NCBI GenBank assembly: GCA_029834535.1
Contig: JAQMWT010000344.1
Location: forward strand, 186,001-250,000
DNA: 64,000 nt
Reading direction: 5' to 3'
Source: Chrysophaeum taylorii
Lineage: Eukaryota; Sar; Pelagophyceae; Pelagomonadales; Pelagomonadaceae
The notes below the pieces were generated by a model. That model made no database searches, was not told the DNA's origin, and saw only the letters and a program-made list of their open reading frames with translations. Both the position numbers and the translations under genes were made by a program. Of this stretch, positions 20,891 through 31,090 are shown piece after piece (the first letter of the stretch is position 1; each line of letters starts with the position of its first letter).

Positions 20891-21131
20891 ATGTGGTCGA
20901 CCTATCGCTCCATCGGGCCGGCCAAGTACAGCAGCGCCCTCTCTGCCTGGACCGAGTGCGACGGCGTCTTTCTAAACTTATATCCTGCGCGCGCCCTTCA
21001 TCATCGACGGCAAGCGATCCGGTCGCGAGGGTGGAGGCCGGAAAATTCGCGACCCAGCGCGCGATGATGGCAGGCGACGACTTGCCGTGGACGACGACGC
21101 CATTTTAGATCGCCATTTTAGATCGCCGTAA
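20891..21131 (+). pseudogene. Coding-like fragment with a frame change
   Basis: An ATG at 20891 reads MWSTYRSIGPAKYSSALSAW and ECDGVFLNLYPAR. The protein-like run then continues in another frame as PFIIDGKRSGREGG and DDDAILDRHF to a TAA at 21129. No splice pair fits the change at about 20990. It is either a decayed gene piece or an exon with an unrecognised junction. No family is recognised. Confidence 0.3.
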
Positions 21132-21142
21132 GCGCCGTTGCG

Positions 21143-21490
21143 ATGCCATCGTCGCCTCAAGAAACGAAGGTGAGATGCTTGTCCTCGAATGGTCCGTGGC
21201 GCAGGACGAACGGGTTCGGCCCGAGTTTTGGCGTCGAAGTGGGCTTGATCATAACCACGAACTCCTACGGCGAACGCTCTCTGCCGCGCGGCCGAGAATG
21301 TTTTTTACTAAAGGAGCGGCCAACGTTGAAGGAACCCGAGCTCCTCCGCGACACCGTATTGCTTACCGTTCAGCTCGTGCCTCTGGCTAAGCGCCACACC
21401 TGTCTTAATAAGGCAGTCAGCACCGTAAACTGTTATCACTACTGTACTAAGTCTAAATTCAGCAGAATGCCGTCGCGAAGTTGGCCATAA
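21143..21490 (+). CDS. Hypothetical ORF, 115 residues
   Basis: Open frame from an ATG, with a protein-like middle (GFGPSFGVEVGLIITTNSYG and REPELLRDTV-like helices). No family is recognised. It follows the coding-like fragment by 12 bp and could be a further piece of the same broken gene. The downstream stretch to 22102 holds nothing I recognise beyond a short CAT repeat near 21940. Confidence 0.25.
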   Translation: MPSSPQETKVRCLSSNGPWRRTNGFGPSFGVEVGLIITTNSYGERSLPRGRECFLLKERPTLKEPELLRDTVLLTVQLVPLAKRHTCLNKAVSTVNCYHYCTKSKFSRMPSRSWP

Positions 21491-22102
21491 TGAGGCGTGT
21501 TTGATTAAAGGTCGGTGCTGCTAAGAAGGGGAGCTTAGGTGCGTCCAGGGTCTTGAGGTATTTGGTGCAAGAGACATGAGGGGTGCTCCGTTGCGCCTAT
21601 AACAAAAATGCAAACAGTCTTATTAAAATATACGTACGCGAGGCGTGACTCGTGAACAACACACACAAATGACGAGCACGCGCCGGGTTTAATGACGCCC
21701 CTTTACTCTCTGTCGTGTTTTTTAAGGGGGAGGACATTGAGGTAGCGCATCCTCGCGCCCGCCCTTTTATTAGACGGCGTGATGTGTGTTCTGAAATTGC
21801 AATTCGGTAGGTGGGACACGCGACCAGAGCCAGCGTTCGGCCGAGTCCTCCTCACCATATGCCCGAATTAGCGTCGATGCATAGTACTTTTTACAACAGC
21901 AGTCGAGGAGCTGCATACATCACCCCACGAGTCGCATCATCATCATCACACTCGTTGTTCAGACATTTTTTTGTCTTGGGGCCATTACTTCACACCCCGT
22001 AGACTTGATGGGCCCGCGGGCGGGGTGTCGTCGTAAGCGTGGCCCCCGTCGTTGCGACAACAGGAAGCTCGTCGTAACCGCGTACAAATAACAAGGTTGG
22101 CG

Positions 22103-24778
22103 TCACGTCGAGTCGCAACACCAGAGCATGGTACCATCGGGCGTGGGGCAGCAATTGCCGTGCCGGAGGCCGAGGTTGACGCACTTTGGGTTGGCCGCGC
22201 AGGCAAGCGCGGGGAATTTCTCCGTCGCCGACGACGCGTTGCCGAAATTGTCTTTCAGCCAGGGTGCTGCTGCTGCTGCTGCTGGTGCGGTCCCCATGAT
22301 GTCATCGTCTGTGGCCTCGTCGGGCGGGGGTCGCGTGGTGGCCCAGTACATCATGGCGCTGAGACTTTGGGTGGCGTCGAGGGTCGGGTCGTCATCGAGG
22401 GCGAGGCCGAGAACGTCCCGCGTAGCGGCGGCGGGGTCGACGACGGCGCGCATCTCGATGTAGAGGGAGTGCCAGGGTCCAAGAGCGTCCTCCGAGTGGA
22501 AGAGGGAGGCGGCGACGTCATCGGCCGCCGCGGCGACGTAGGCTCGAGGAGCGAGGAGGTCCTCGGTGACGGGCGAGAACGGAAGAGCGTTGACGAGGTG
22601 AGCGTACGCCGGACCGTCGGCGAACCACGTGGACGCCGATACGTCCGAGGCGCCGACGACGGCGGCGATGAGGTTAGTCGAGGAGAAGGGGGCGGGGTAG
22701 ATCGAAGGGGAGGAGTAGATGTGCCAGTAGGTCTTGGCGGCTCGGAGTTCGAGCGCGAGGAGGAGGCGGGCAAAGTCTCTCGCGCGCGCGTCGTCGAGGG
22801 CGTCGCCGAGGAGCGAAACGGCGTAGTAGCAGTTGGCTGCTTCCGATACCGACTCCTGGGACCGGCCGTCGGCCATCGCGAAGAGACCCGAGGCCCAGGA
22901 GTGGCCGTCGTAGAAGTCTTTGTGTCTCGCGAACGGAAAGAAGGCGGTCGGCTCGTCGCTCGCCACGTCCGCGACGAGCGTCGCGAGCGCGCGGCCGGCG
23001 AGAGTCTCGGCCGCCGCCGCTGCCAAGGTGTCGGTCGTCTCGAGGCGCCGCCGGCGTCGTCGCGTCGCGGGGTGGTGAACAAAGCTCTGCGGCCCGAGGA
23101 GCTTCAGGGCGACGGCCGCCGCGTACGCGAGGTAGCCGTAGTGGAAGTGGTGGTCGTTGTAGTAGCCGTTGCCAAAGTCGGCGCGCGAATCGTCGAGGCC
23201 CGCGCGCGTGCAGACGCCACCGTAGGTCGTGTCGTAGACGAGGAGGCGCGTCGCGGGATCGAGCCAGGGGGCGACGGCGCGCAGGGTGGCCTCGGCGGCG
23301 ACGCGAGCCTCGTCGTCGAGGCCGACGGCGGCGGCGGCGACCGCGATCCCGGCAAAACGCGCCGCGCGCTTTCCGGCCGAGTAGACGCCTAGGTAGGCCG
23401 CGAGGCGCGGCTCGTCGGTGCCCTTGTCCAAGCCCTTGACGTCGGCCTGTACCAGGATCTCGACGGCCGTGGAGTCCCGCGACTTGCGGGGGGCGAACCA
23501 CGAAATTTTCGAGAGCTTCTCGGTCGTTTCCCACGTAGGCCCGACGACGGCCGCGAGGTCGCCCTTAACGGACGTCCATATCCCGCCGAGCGCCGGGTCG
23601 TAGGTTGTTGCATTCGACGAAAATGACGCGACGTGGTGCGGCAAAGCAAGGGCGACAAAAGTACCGTCGCCTTGGACGCGCCAGTCGAACCGCAGGGTCG
23701 CGACGTCGCCGTCGATTCGCCACGCGACCGTCGACCCGACCGCGTACGCCGTCGCGTACGAGTCCAGGCTCCGCACCAATTCCTCGTCCGCGCCGCGCCT
23801 CGCGGGCACGACAACCGCGCGCAGCACGCCCACAAACGCCCCGCCCCCTGCGTCCTCGATGGTGACGCGCTTGCCGTGTCGCGCGAGCGTCGCCTCGCGC
23901 GACGCGTAGACCCGCCAGCGCGTGCCGTCGCCCAGAACCACCCAGAATTTGTTCCCGGTCGCGTCGTCTTTCGCGACGCAGCAATCCAGAAACACGCCCT
24001 TCGCCGTCGGACAGCAATCACCCCCAAGCCCCGCGCATCCCGCGTGGGCGGCGCACGACGCATCGGTTGGACCTGCCGCGTCCGCCTCCACCGACGCAAC
24101 GCCCGACGACGACGTCAGCACGACGGCGTCCCTGCCGTCTCCCACAAACTCGAGCGTCACGTAAGGCGACCCGCGGGCGAACCGTGCGACGCACTTGCGG
24201 CGGTGCCGCCGCAGGATCGTGCGAGTGGGCGCGTCGATCTCGACCGTCGCCGTCAGCGGGTCCGCCGCGACCAATCGCGCCGCACTCCGACCCGCGTCGT
24301 CGTCTTCGAACCCGATGGCCACGTCGGCGGCGAACGGATCCGACACCGCCTTCCGGCTCACCACGCGCCGCGGCGGCCCGTACCCAACCTCGACCATCCT
24401 GCCTTTCACGCGCACCGCGTATGGCGTCGCGACGCTAGCCGCGTCGCCCACCACCAGATTCGTCCACCACGCGTTGGTCGCTCGTGGCGCCGACACCTTG
24501 CCCCACCGTGGGTCGAGGGCGAGCGGATGCGTGGCGCGCTCCCACGGTGGACGGACGCCGCCCGGCGCGAGCACGTAGCTTCCCGCGACCCCCAGACCAT
24601 TTCTCACGGCAGCCATCATCATCAAACCGCCGCAGCACAGGACAACTATCAGCCCCGCACTCACCGCCATCCGACGTCCTCTCCAAGGAGACCTCCACGG
24701 CAACACCCTCATCGACGAGTCGCACGGCGACACCACATCGCGCGCGCTCGTAGCAGGAGAGACAGCGGGGGCGGCCAT
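22103..24778 (-). CDS. GH81 endo-beta-1,3-glucanase, type II membrane-anchored
   Basis: Intronless, 891 residues from the ATG at 24778 (a GTG seven codons upstream is less likely). A cytosolic N-terminus is followed by one membrane anchor (MAVSAGLIVVLCCGGLMMM). GH81 landmarks follow: NAWWTNLVV near the start of the domain, YDTTYGGV, FGNGYYNDHHFHYGY with the catalytic Asp, DFYDGHSWASGLF, and QESVSEAANCYY with the Glu pair. All catalytic blocks are present. Two short Cys-rich modules sit at unusual places, one inserted in the N-terminal sandwich (GCAGLGGDCCPT..) and one at the very C-terminus (KCVNLGLRHGNCCPT..). The enzyme hydrolyses beta-1,3-glucan: storage chrysolaminarin, wall callose or external laminarin. 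Confidence 0.93.
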   Translation of the reverse strand: MAAPAVSPATSARDVVSPCDSSMRVLPWRSPWRGRRMAVSAGLIVVLCCGGLMMMAAVRNGLGVAGSYVLAPGGVRPPWERATHPLALDPRWGKVSAPRATNAWWTNLVVGDAASVATPYAVRVKGRMVEVGYGPPRRVVSRKAVSDPFAADVAIGFEDDDAGRSAARLVAADPLTATVEIDAPTRTILRRHRRKCVARFARGSPYVTLEFVGDGRDAVVLTSSSGVASVEADAAGPTDASCAAHAGCAGLGGDCCPTAKGVFLDCCVAKDDATGNKFWVVLGDGTRWRVYASREATLARHGKRVTIEDAGGGAFVGVLRAVVVPARRGADEELVRSLDSYATAYAVGSTVAWRIDGDVATLRFDWRVQGDGTFVALALPHHVASFSSNATTYDPALGGIWTSVKGDLAAVVGPTWETTEKLSKISWFAPRKSRDSTAVEILVQADVKGLDKGTDEPRLAAYLGVYSAGKRAARFAGIAVAAAAVGLDDEARVAAEATLRAVAPWLDPATRLLVYDTTYGGVCTRAGLDDSRADFGNGYYNDHHFHYGYLAYAAAVALKLLGPQSFVHHPATRRRRRRLETTDTLAAAAAETLAGRALATLVADVASDEPTAFFPFARHKDFYDGHSWASGLFAMADGRSQESVSEAANCYYAVSLLGDALDDARARDFARLLLALELRAAKTYWHIYSSPSIYPAPFSSTNLIAAVVGASDVSASTWFADGPAYAHLVNALPFSPVTEDLLAPRAYVAAAADDVAASLFHSEDALGPWHSLYIEMRAVVDPAAATRDVLGLALDDDPTLDATQSLSAMMYWATTRPPPDEATDDDIMGTAPAAAAAAPWLKDNFGNASSATEKFPALACAANPKCVNLGLRHGNCCPTPDGTMLWCCDST

Positions 24779-25321
24779 CACTCTTTCTTGCACGAGCACG
24801 AGAATATAGGGTTTTAGGTTGAACTTGAGTTTGGAAGTGGTTCTCTATCCCCCCCACCCTGCCGGGGGGGAGGAGAACGGCGTCGCGCGCACCAGTGGAG
24901 ATTTGAAACCTTGTTAGCAGACATCATGCCTCGTTTGTACACTAAACTAGGTGCGACGGCAGGAAAGAAAAGGACTTACCCTGACACGGCGGAGAGCCTC
25001 GTAGACCACGCGGATGCCGGACGGGGAGTGGTCTTCTTCCTTGCCTTGCACGGATATCCGCAGATCGCCAACTCAAGGTGAGAGCTGACGGATCGTCTAT
25101 GGTAACATTAAGGGCTAATCGACAGCTATCCTCGGAGAAGGACGCTGACGTCGGCTTGGACATAGGGGGGTATTGAAGGCAAGGAATCAGGGTACGGAAT
25201 ACGAGGTAGGGCAAGGCGAACAGTAGGAGTTGCCGTTACAAGACCCCCCGGGTGTGATTAGGCGCTGCCCTCGGCGGCGGTTGTGCCTAGAAGATTCCTT
25301 AAGGGGTTGCGTCTGAGTTGC
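24779..25321. other. Intergenic region
   Basis: No gene was recognised between the glucanase and the gypsy remnant. A short G/C inverted repeat (CCCCCC..GGGGGGG, about 24849-24871) lies near the glucanase start. Confidence 0.45.
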
Positions 25322-26600
25322 TCAAGATAAGCGAGAGGATCCTAAACTCGAAATAAAGTTACCGACATCGTGCAACATGTGTGGCCACCTAACACGTTCG
25401 GAAGTGGTTCGGCAAGTGCTATTTCGATCCATATGCCCACCATTGACAGGATTGCCGTGGTACAGACTAATGATCTTCTCCCACATCGTCGCGGGAGCTA
25501 CTAGCCTAGAGTGCAGGTCGGCGGCAATCCGGTACAAAACTTCATTGATGATCTCGAAACGACAGTTCCCTTACTTGCGAGTAGAGTGACCTTTGGCCGT
25601 GCGATCGCGGATCGACTCGCACGTGTCATCGGTCTTCTGGGCTTCGGCAATCTCGCTCAGGGACAAATTCTGCGGGATGGGTCGTTGTAGGCTTGCATGA
25701 CGGCGGCGTCGTAAAGAGGGTGGCGTTGAGTATGCAAACGAGCCTTCTGACGTTGTCGCGTAGCGCTTGCGATGCACAGAGAACAGGGATCGTCTGGGGG
25801 ATCTTTCTTCTCCTCGGGGCCTCCTCGGGGATGTCCGTAGTGATAATGGACAAGGTCACGTGACAACCAGGGATCGACTTACCATCGTCGTCGTTTGTCT
25901 TCGGCAGAGTCGGCGTAGCGGTTCCGCGATCTTTGAGTAGTCCTTGACGTACCGAAGGCGGTAATTTGACATGCCGATGAAGGATCGGATCTGCGTCTTC
26001 GGTGAGGTGCCTTTGAGCTTACCAGGAGTGGGCATTTTGTGCAGAGCGTCTAGCGTCGTGGGGTTCGGCTTCAAACCTTCCGGAGTGGAGATGCGCCCGA
26101 GGAACTCGATCCTGTCCTCGAGAAGATGGAACTTCGAGGTTCGACCGCTGTTGCCTTCCTGGGCGAGATGACATTTAACTTCGATCAGACGCTGGAGGTG
26201 GCTGCGAAGGTCGTTTGTGCCCATCATAATATCATGGATGAAGGCTATCAGGTCACTATACATCCATTTCGCCAAGTCGCTTGCCATCTGCTTATATAAA
26301 AGAGGCTCCGGGAGTCTTCTCTCCGGGCAGTAATCGCAGAAAACTGTGTGCGCCGAGAGGGCTAACCATCGTGACGGCGTCTTGAGCTTCGGGGTCCAGA
26401 CGTAAGTTGTGATAGCCCCATCATATATCAATAGACGCTCGCCACTTTCGGTCGGCAAGGAAGGCTAGCGCATCGTCCTGCCGCACATTTGGTCAGCTAT
26501 CATCGACCAACTGATCGTTGAGTTGTCGGAGGTCGACGGCGGCACGAAAGGCGTTGGACGTCCCTTATGGCTCGTACAAGCGCACCCTCAACTAACTTTG
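25322..26600 (-). mobile_element. Ty3/gypsy retrotransposon pol remnant
   Basis: Read on the minus strand from about 26580 down. RT fragments come first (AAVDLRQLNDQLVDDS, then a stop, then DDALAFLADRKWRASI). A longer RT piece (26458-25856) follows with FIHDIMMGTND at the place of the Y-x-DD box, FLGRISTPEGLKPNP and RSFIGMSNY. The integrase zinc-binding region comes last (25537-25322: SLYHGNPVNGGHMDR and RWPHMLHDV). The RT-before-integrase order is that of gypsy elements. Stops, frameshifts, the missing RNase H part and the His in the catalytic box show it is dead. No LTR was identified. Confidence 0.8.
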
Positions 26601-26862
26601 ACAACCAAAAATCACCCTGCACCCTGCAATTTACAAGTTGCTAAGCAAGTGTGACTTAGTTCTTCCTCCGTGTCTTTCGTATGATGCTCCTAACGACACG
26701 TTTGCCTTTAATGACACATATTTTGCCTAGGAAAATCATCACCTTTTTGCATGCTCGCTACATTGGCCACCTAAGGGAAAGTGACCGTCGCATGGGCTCA
26801 AAAATTCACTCCATGCGAGCTCCACTATTTACTATTGGGGGTTATCTCAATACGATTATCCT

Positions 26863-27212
26863 AACACGCTTGCTCCCTGCGGCGGCCCCGGCCGTCCCGG
26901 AGTGAGACGGTGCCTGCTCGCCTCCCGGGCTGGCCGGTTAGCACCCGGAAAGTCCGCGCTGGGATGGGGTTCGCTCGGTTGGGCAGAACGCGACGGACAG
27001 GTCGATTGTTCGTGGACCAACACGTTTGCGGCCTGCGACGCTTTTGCACGACTTCGCACAAGACCGCGCGCAGTGGCGGTCCGTCATCAACGAGTCCTCG
27101 TCCCTCGCCTCTGCCCCAACTGCGCGATTTTCCTCTGTGATTCCGGATCGGCTCCTGCCTGTCCGGCCTGGCTCCCATGCTCGGGAGAGGTCTGAAGTTA
27201 GTTAGTTAGTTA
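26863..27212. mobile_element. GC-rich 350-bp insertion with 9-bp target duplication
   Basis: The decayed copia copy is interrupted here. GATTATCCT occurs at 26854-26862 and 27213-27221, immediately on both sides. The insert is far more GC-rich than its host element and ends in a (TTAG)4 run (about 27197-27212). No terminal inverted repeat is evident. Weak A-box-like (TGGCCGGTTAGC) and B-box-like (GGTTCGCTCGG) sequences and the simple tail would suit a SINE, but this is speculative. Confidence 0.55.
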
Positions 27213-27429
27213 GATTATCCTCGATTGTCGCAATGTTAAACTTCGTTACGCTACTCGACCGGAGCTCATACGAGCTAACAATTTCACGAAGAACAAGAGT
27301 CCTTCTACTTTTTCTTCGCGCCGACTTGTGTTGTGACATTATCAGTTATGCTTTACATGCCGGCACGTACAGTCCTTTGTACACCAGCCGTTGCCGCATT
27401 GTTACTGACAAGAAGCTGCCAATGCTGTC

Positions 27430-27461
27430 TTTAAATGTCGACTGCAAAGAGGGGGGTGTGT
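27430..27461. repeat. 32-bp insertion of a dispersed motif, 15-bp flanking duplication
   Basis: GCTGCCAATGCTGTC is present at 27415-27429 and again at 27462-27476. Between them lies a 32-bp stretch containing TTTAAATGTCGACTGC and a G/T-rich tail. The same motif, in the other orientation, forms the array at 57.5-58.5 kb, and it recurs at about 33847. Confidence 0.6.
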
Positions 27462-30459
27462 GCTGCCAATGCTGTCACCTAAATTTCATCGTGACCACAC
27501 AACTTATCTCAATAGCTATGAGTCAACATTCACTACGCTTGAATTTCCGCAGCCGTGTGATCACAGTAAGCTTATGACTCAAGCTACAGTCAGCTACAGT
27601 CATTATGAGTCGTATCACCGACCGAAAACTCGCCGATGTTGATAGCCATCTAACCCCGTGTCGCTCGAATCCGCGCTTGCTTTTACCCCAGCTGATAATC
27701 CGCCTGCCGTATCGTGTCGAGAAAGCTATCAAACTAGTCGCGTTCCCTCCTTATCTGCATGTGTTTTACCACGAAGTTGAAGGCGCGATTGCTTTCATCG
27801 CTTCTGCCGCCTCTACGCGTCTTCGCAGCCTTCTTGACTTGCAGTAAAAAGGGGTGTAATCGTGGAACCCGCACCTCACTTCCCTGGGGCTGTGATTCAC
27901 ACTGTGCAAAGCTACCACTTGCTGCATAACGCGTCCCTTGAACGCATTCACCGCGCAATCGTCAGTCCGCAGCAGTTTCTTTATGATCAATTTACAACTC
28001 CTCAACATGACTACCTCAAAATCTTTGGTGACGAATGCCTTCTTCTTCTAGAGTCTCATGAACACCATAAGTATGAAGAGCTCCGTAAAATATGCTTGTG
28101 TCTATGTTGTGCCAACGCTCCCAACCCGGTTGTTTCTCCTAACGTGGATCACCATGCTGATGTCGCACTGAATCCAGAGAATAGTCAGATGTGCGTCTCT
28201 CGTAAGCTCTACTTTAAATGCATGATTATCCGCAACTCGCTCGATCCAGAACAGTCTCCTCCTCCAGACGCTTCCTCTGTCAGCTTTGACATAACACGGA
28301 CCGAGATGATACCGATACCCCCGATGACAAATTGCAAAGGGGAAATCAAACTCAGAGGGGAGACACCACAGACCCTAATCCAGTTCCAGGTCCTTCTCCT
28401 GCTTCTGCAACAGAACCAACAACTACTCCCTCAGAAGAGGCCATTACATCCGGCATCTAACACTGCGGGAAAAAAAAAGAGGAAAGGGACCGTCTAGACT
28501 CTTTTGCTGAGCTGATAGCAGATCTCCCGTGAAATGAGATTCCGCTCGCAAAACGCGGCACGGATAACATACCATCCCACGAGTGTGAGCGCCAAAGTAA
28601 GCACCAAGCAGCTTTCCTGGTTTTCGACTGTGATGTGGTACCCAGCTGACGGCGTAGATTCTACACCTATTCCAATTCTTACACCAACACCTACCCAAGC
28701 TCCCAATGAAACTTGCTCGCCACCGCAACTTTTACCTTCTTATAAAGAACTCTTTGCCAAGATAACCTTGAACTACAACCAGGTCCTCGTCGCCCCAACC
28801 AGAGCAAAGCCACTTTTATGGTACCTATAACTGCTCGTCTTCGCGCTACTACTATTGGTGCCTACAAAACAGAACGTGGCAAGCTTACTGACTTTCGAGT
28901 GGGATTTCCAGCACAAGTTCTCACGTTCAAAGCCCCCACCCTCTCCACCCTGAATGACTCCGGTGGAATCGTATGGACTGCTTTCAGTCAAGTGGGGGAA
29001 ATGGCCTTGCTTGTACACCACTCTTGCTTCCTTTGCGTACATTTATACTTCCTCGCTATCCTTCGCTAGATGTTGTATTTTCGCAATCCAAATGCCCATC
29101 AAGCATCCCTGTCTCCACATTCCTCACTAACGACGTTACTCTTTCCCGTCCACTGCCGCCATTCCTTGCCGACTCTCTCTCTCAGGAGAGTAGAAAGTCA
29201 ACTACAGGTTTCGTGTTTACCTTTTTGGTTGACTCATCTCTTGGAAGAGCAAGCTCCAAACAATTCATTCATCGTCTACCAATGAGTCTGACCTCATTGC
29301 TCTAAGCATCTGCGCTGACGAAGCTGTCTGGCTCCGGAAGCTCCTTCTGGAATTGTTTTTTGTGGTCAACCCCACTTTCTATAATAATCCAGACCCTAAC
29401 AAAGACCCGCGAGCTGATAACGATGACGACGACAATCCCTGTTGCTGAGGATATGATTTTTATTAGAAGCGCACCTTTGCTGTCTGACAATGCTGCTGTG
29501 GTCCACACTTCTAACAACCCTGATGGATCTTCTCATAGCAAAGCACTTTCAACTTGGTCCAAAATTCGAAATAAGTCGCCTTCCGGAAAATCCGAGTTCA
29601 TCATATTCCATGAAAATAAAGTTGCAGATGGTCTCACTAAGCATCTTGCGAATGAGTTTGCCATGTTTCGTTCCTTGCTTGGCATGCGTCATCTTAACAC
29701 AGACCCTCAACAGGATCAATCATGAATATCACTTACCCTAGTGACCGCAATATCGTTAAACTAACCCCTACTCTTGTCCATGGTTGCGCTCGGACGGTTA
29801 GGCTAGCGCCTTGCCGTCCCCGCTATAATCGGCTTACGCCCAATCGCGCTTACACCCACTCACCCCACTCTCGTTTCAGCTCGACGCTCTCAACCCCACC
29901 CATCTAAGCTGCTTTGATCAGCGCACGCTCGCTAACCTTTGAGTTTGCTCCTAACCCCTAATCTTGCTTACTATTTGCCACAAGCCATTCAACAGCGAGA
30001 CTGTGAGTTGCAGATGCCCCCGCAGAATTCGCTTTGCAGCTTCTCTCGTGCGCTGTTTCCTGCGCACAGGGGACCGTCTCGTGACTCTGGCTCGTTTACC
30101 GTAACCTCTCCTCCAAATGCGCTGTACATTGATAAGATCTCGCGCGACGATGTCACGCGTCTATTAAAGCGATCTGCTCAGAGGTAAATAAGCCGCCACT
30201 TCGCTCTAATGAGGATCAAACCCTCTCTGATGTCACTACTACCTTTGATATAGGCGCATTCATCACTGGACGCTCCTGCAACGAAACATTTCGGGTACCC
30301 ATAAATGACTTCATTCGGCTCGCGTTGAAATCAACGACCACTCTTGAGGAGATGCTCAACCATACATATGCAGCTGACAACATTACGCTCTTGATAGAGC
30401 AAACCTCCTTTTTCGCTATGAGGTCTCCACTTGTCAGGTCTTGGGCTGAAGCCTGGATC

Positions 30460-30600
30460 TGTATGTCGTCTGTCGTGTGCCGAGGCTAGAGGAACTATAA
30501 CCAGTTCCCTGATCTCTAACCTGCCAGACTTTCATGTTAAGGCGAGATGGTTCTTCAATTCTTTTACCACTGCACTTCAGTCTCCTCTGGAGTACCGCCA
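30460..30600 (+). mobile_element. Degenerate copia LTR remnant
   Basis: This aligns by eye with the 3' half of the LTRs at 46.0 and 57.1 kb: CGTCTGTCGTGTGCCGAGG against CGCCTGTCGTGTTCTGAGG, then CCAGACTTTCATG, GAGATGG and CCACTGCA. It closes the decayed copy on the right. Confidence 0.65.
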
Positions 30601-31090
30601 CAGCCCCAATGTTCGGCACGCGTGGTCATAAGTGGGGTGATCCCGGAGGATGCGGGACCATTTCCCAAGCCGATTTGCATAGCTTCGGGCCGCGAAGGAC
30701 CCGCTTCTTGAACGCCGGCGTTGGGGTTTCCACGGGGGCACCAACCTCGGTCCTAGTGTATAGATGTCGTGTGGGCTCGCCCGGAGTCACCGGTACCTCC
30801 ACGAAGAGCCTCCGAGGTCAAAACGAAAGAAACTCCGATCCTATTGGACCGATCCCCCTTCAAGAAATGCGCGTACTCAACCCAGGTCGAATCTACGTAG
30901 CACGGATTCATTCATTGGTGGGGAATGGAAATAAGGGAGGGCGAAGAACGCCGCGCTCGCGGGGGGGTGAAGCACCGCACGGACCTTGTATTATTGTAGA
31001 GTGGAGCCCTTGGCGACGGATACACTCGGTGCAGGGGCGGCGAGATTGCGTCCGAATCGACTTCGGCAAGAGGCGAGTTTCCCTTCCAGG
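30601..31090. other. Intergenic region
   Basis: Sequence between the LTR remnant and the 3' end of the prolidase gene. No gene or repeat was recognised. Confidence 0.45.

Larger units (their letters stand above)
26600..30600 (+). mobile_element. Decayed Ty1/copia copy, same family as 46.0-57.4 kb
   Basis: Colinear with the 3' half of the larger element. About 26690-26870 and 27222-27370 match its methyltransferase C-terminal region (GSKIHSMRAPL; the S-x-T-R-P-E-L-I-R-A-N block). 27700-28260 matches the integrase (IAFIASAASTRLRSLL, NASLERIHRAIVSPQQ), 28830-29170 the linker domain, and 29190-29725 the RNase H (ESRKSTTGFVF, LSICADEAVWL). Most of the RT is deleted between about 29170 and 29190. 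It carries many stops and frameshifts and at least two later insertions. It abuts the gypsy remnant on its left. Confidence 0.85.

Noticed and set aside
22052-23392. 446-residue plus-strand frame opposite the GH81 gene
   Set aside because: Same reason: the minus strand carries a complete GH81 protein, and the plus frame has no recognisable motif.
24849-24871. G/C inverted repeat as a terminator
   Set aside because: Upstream of a eukaryotic start codon; simple sequence with no reason to call a terminator.
26861-27178. Minus-strand frame in the GC-rich insertion
   Set aside because: No motif, and it lies inside a small insert with target duplication; probably a chance frame.
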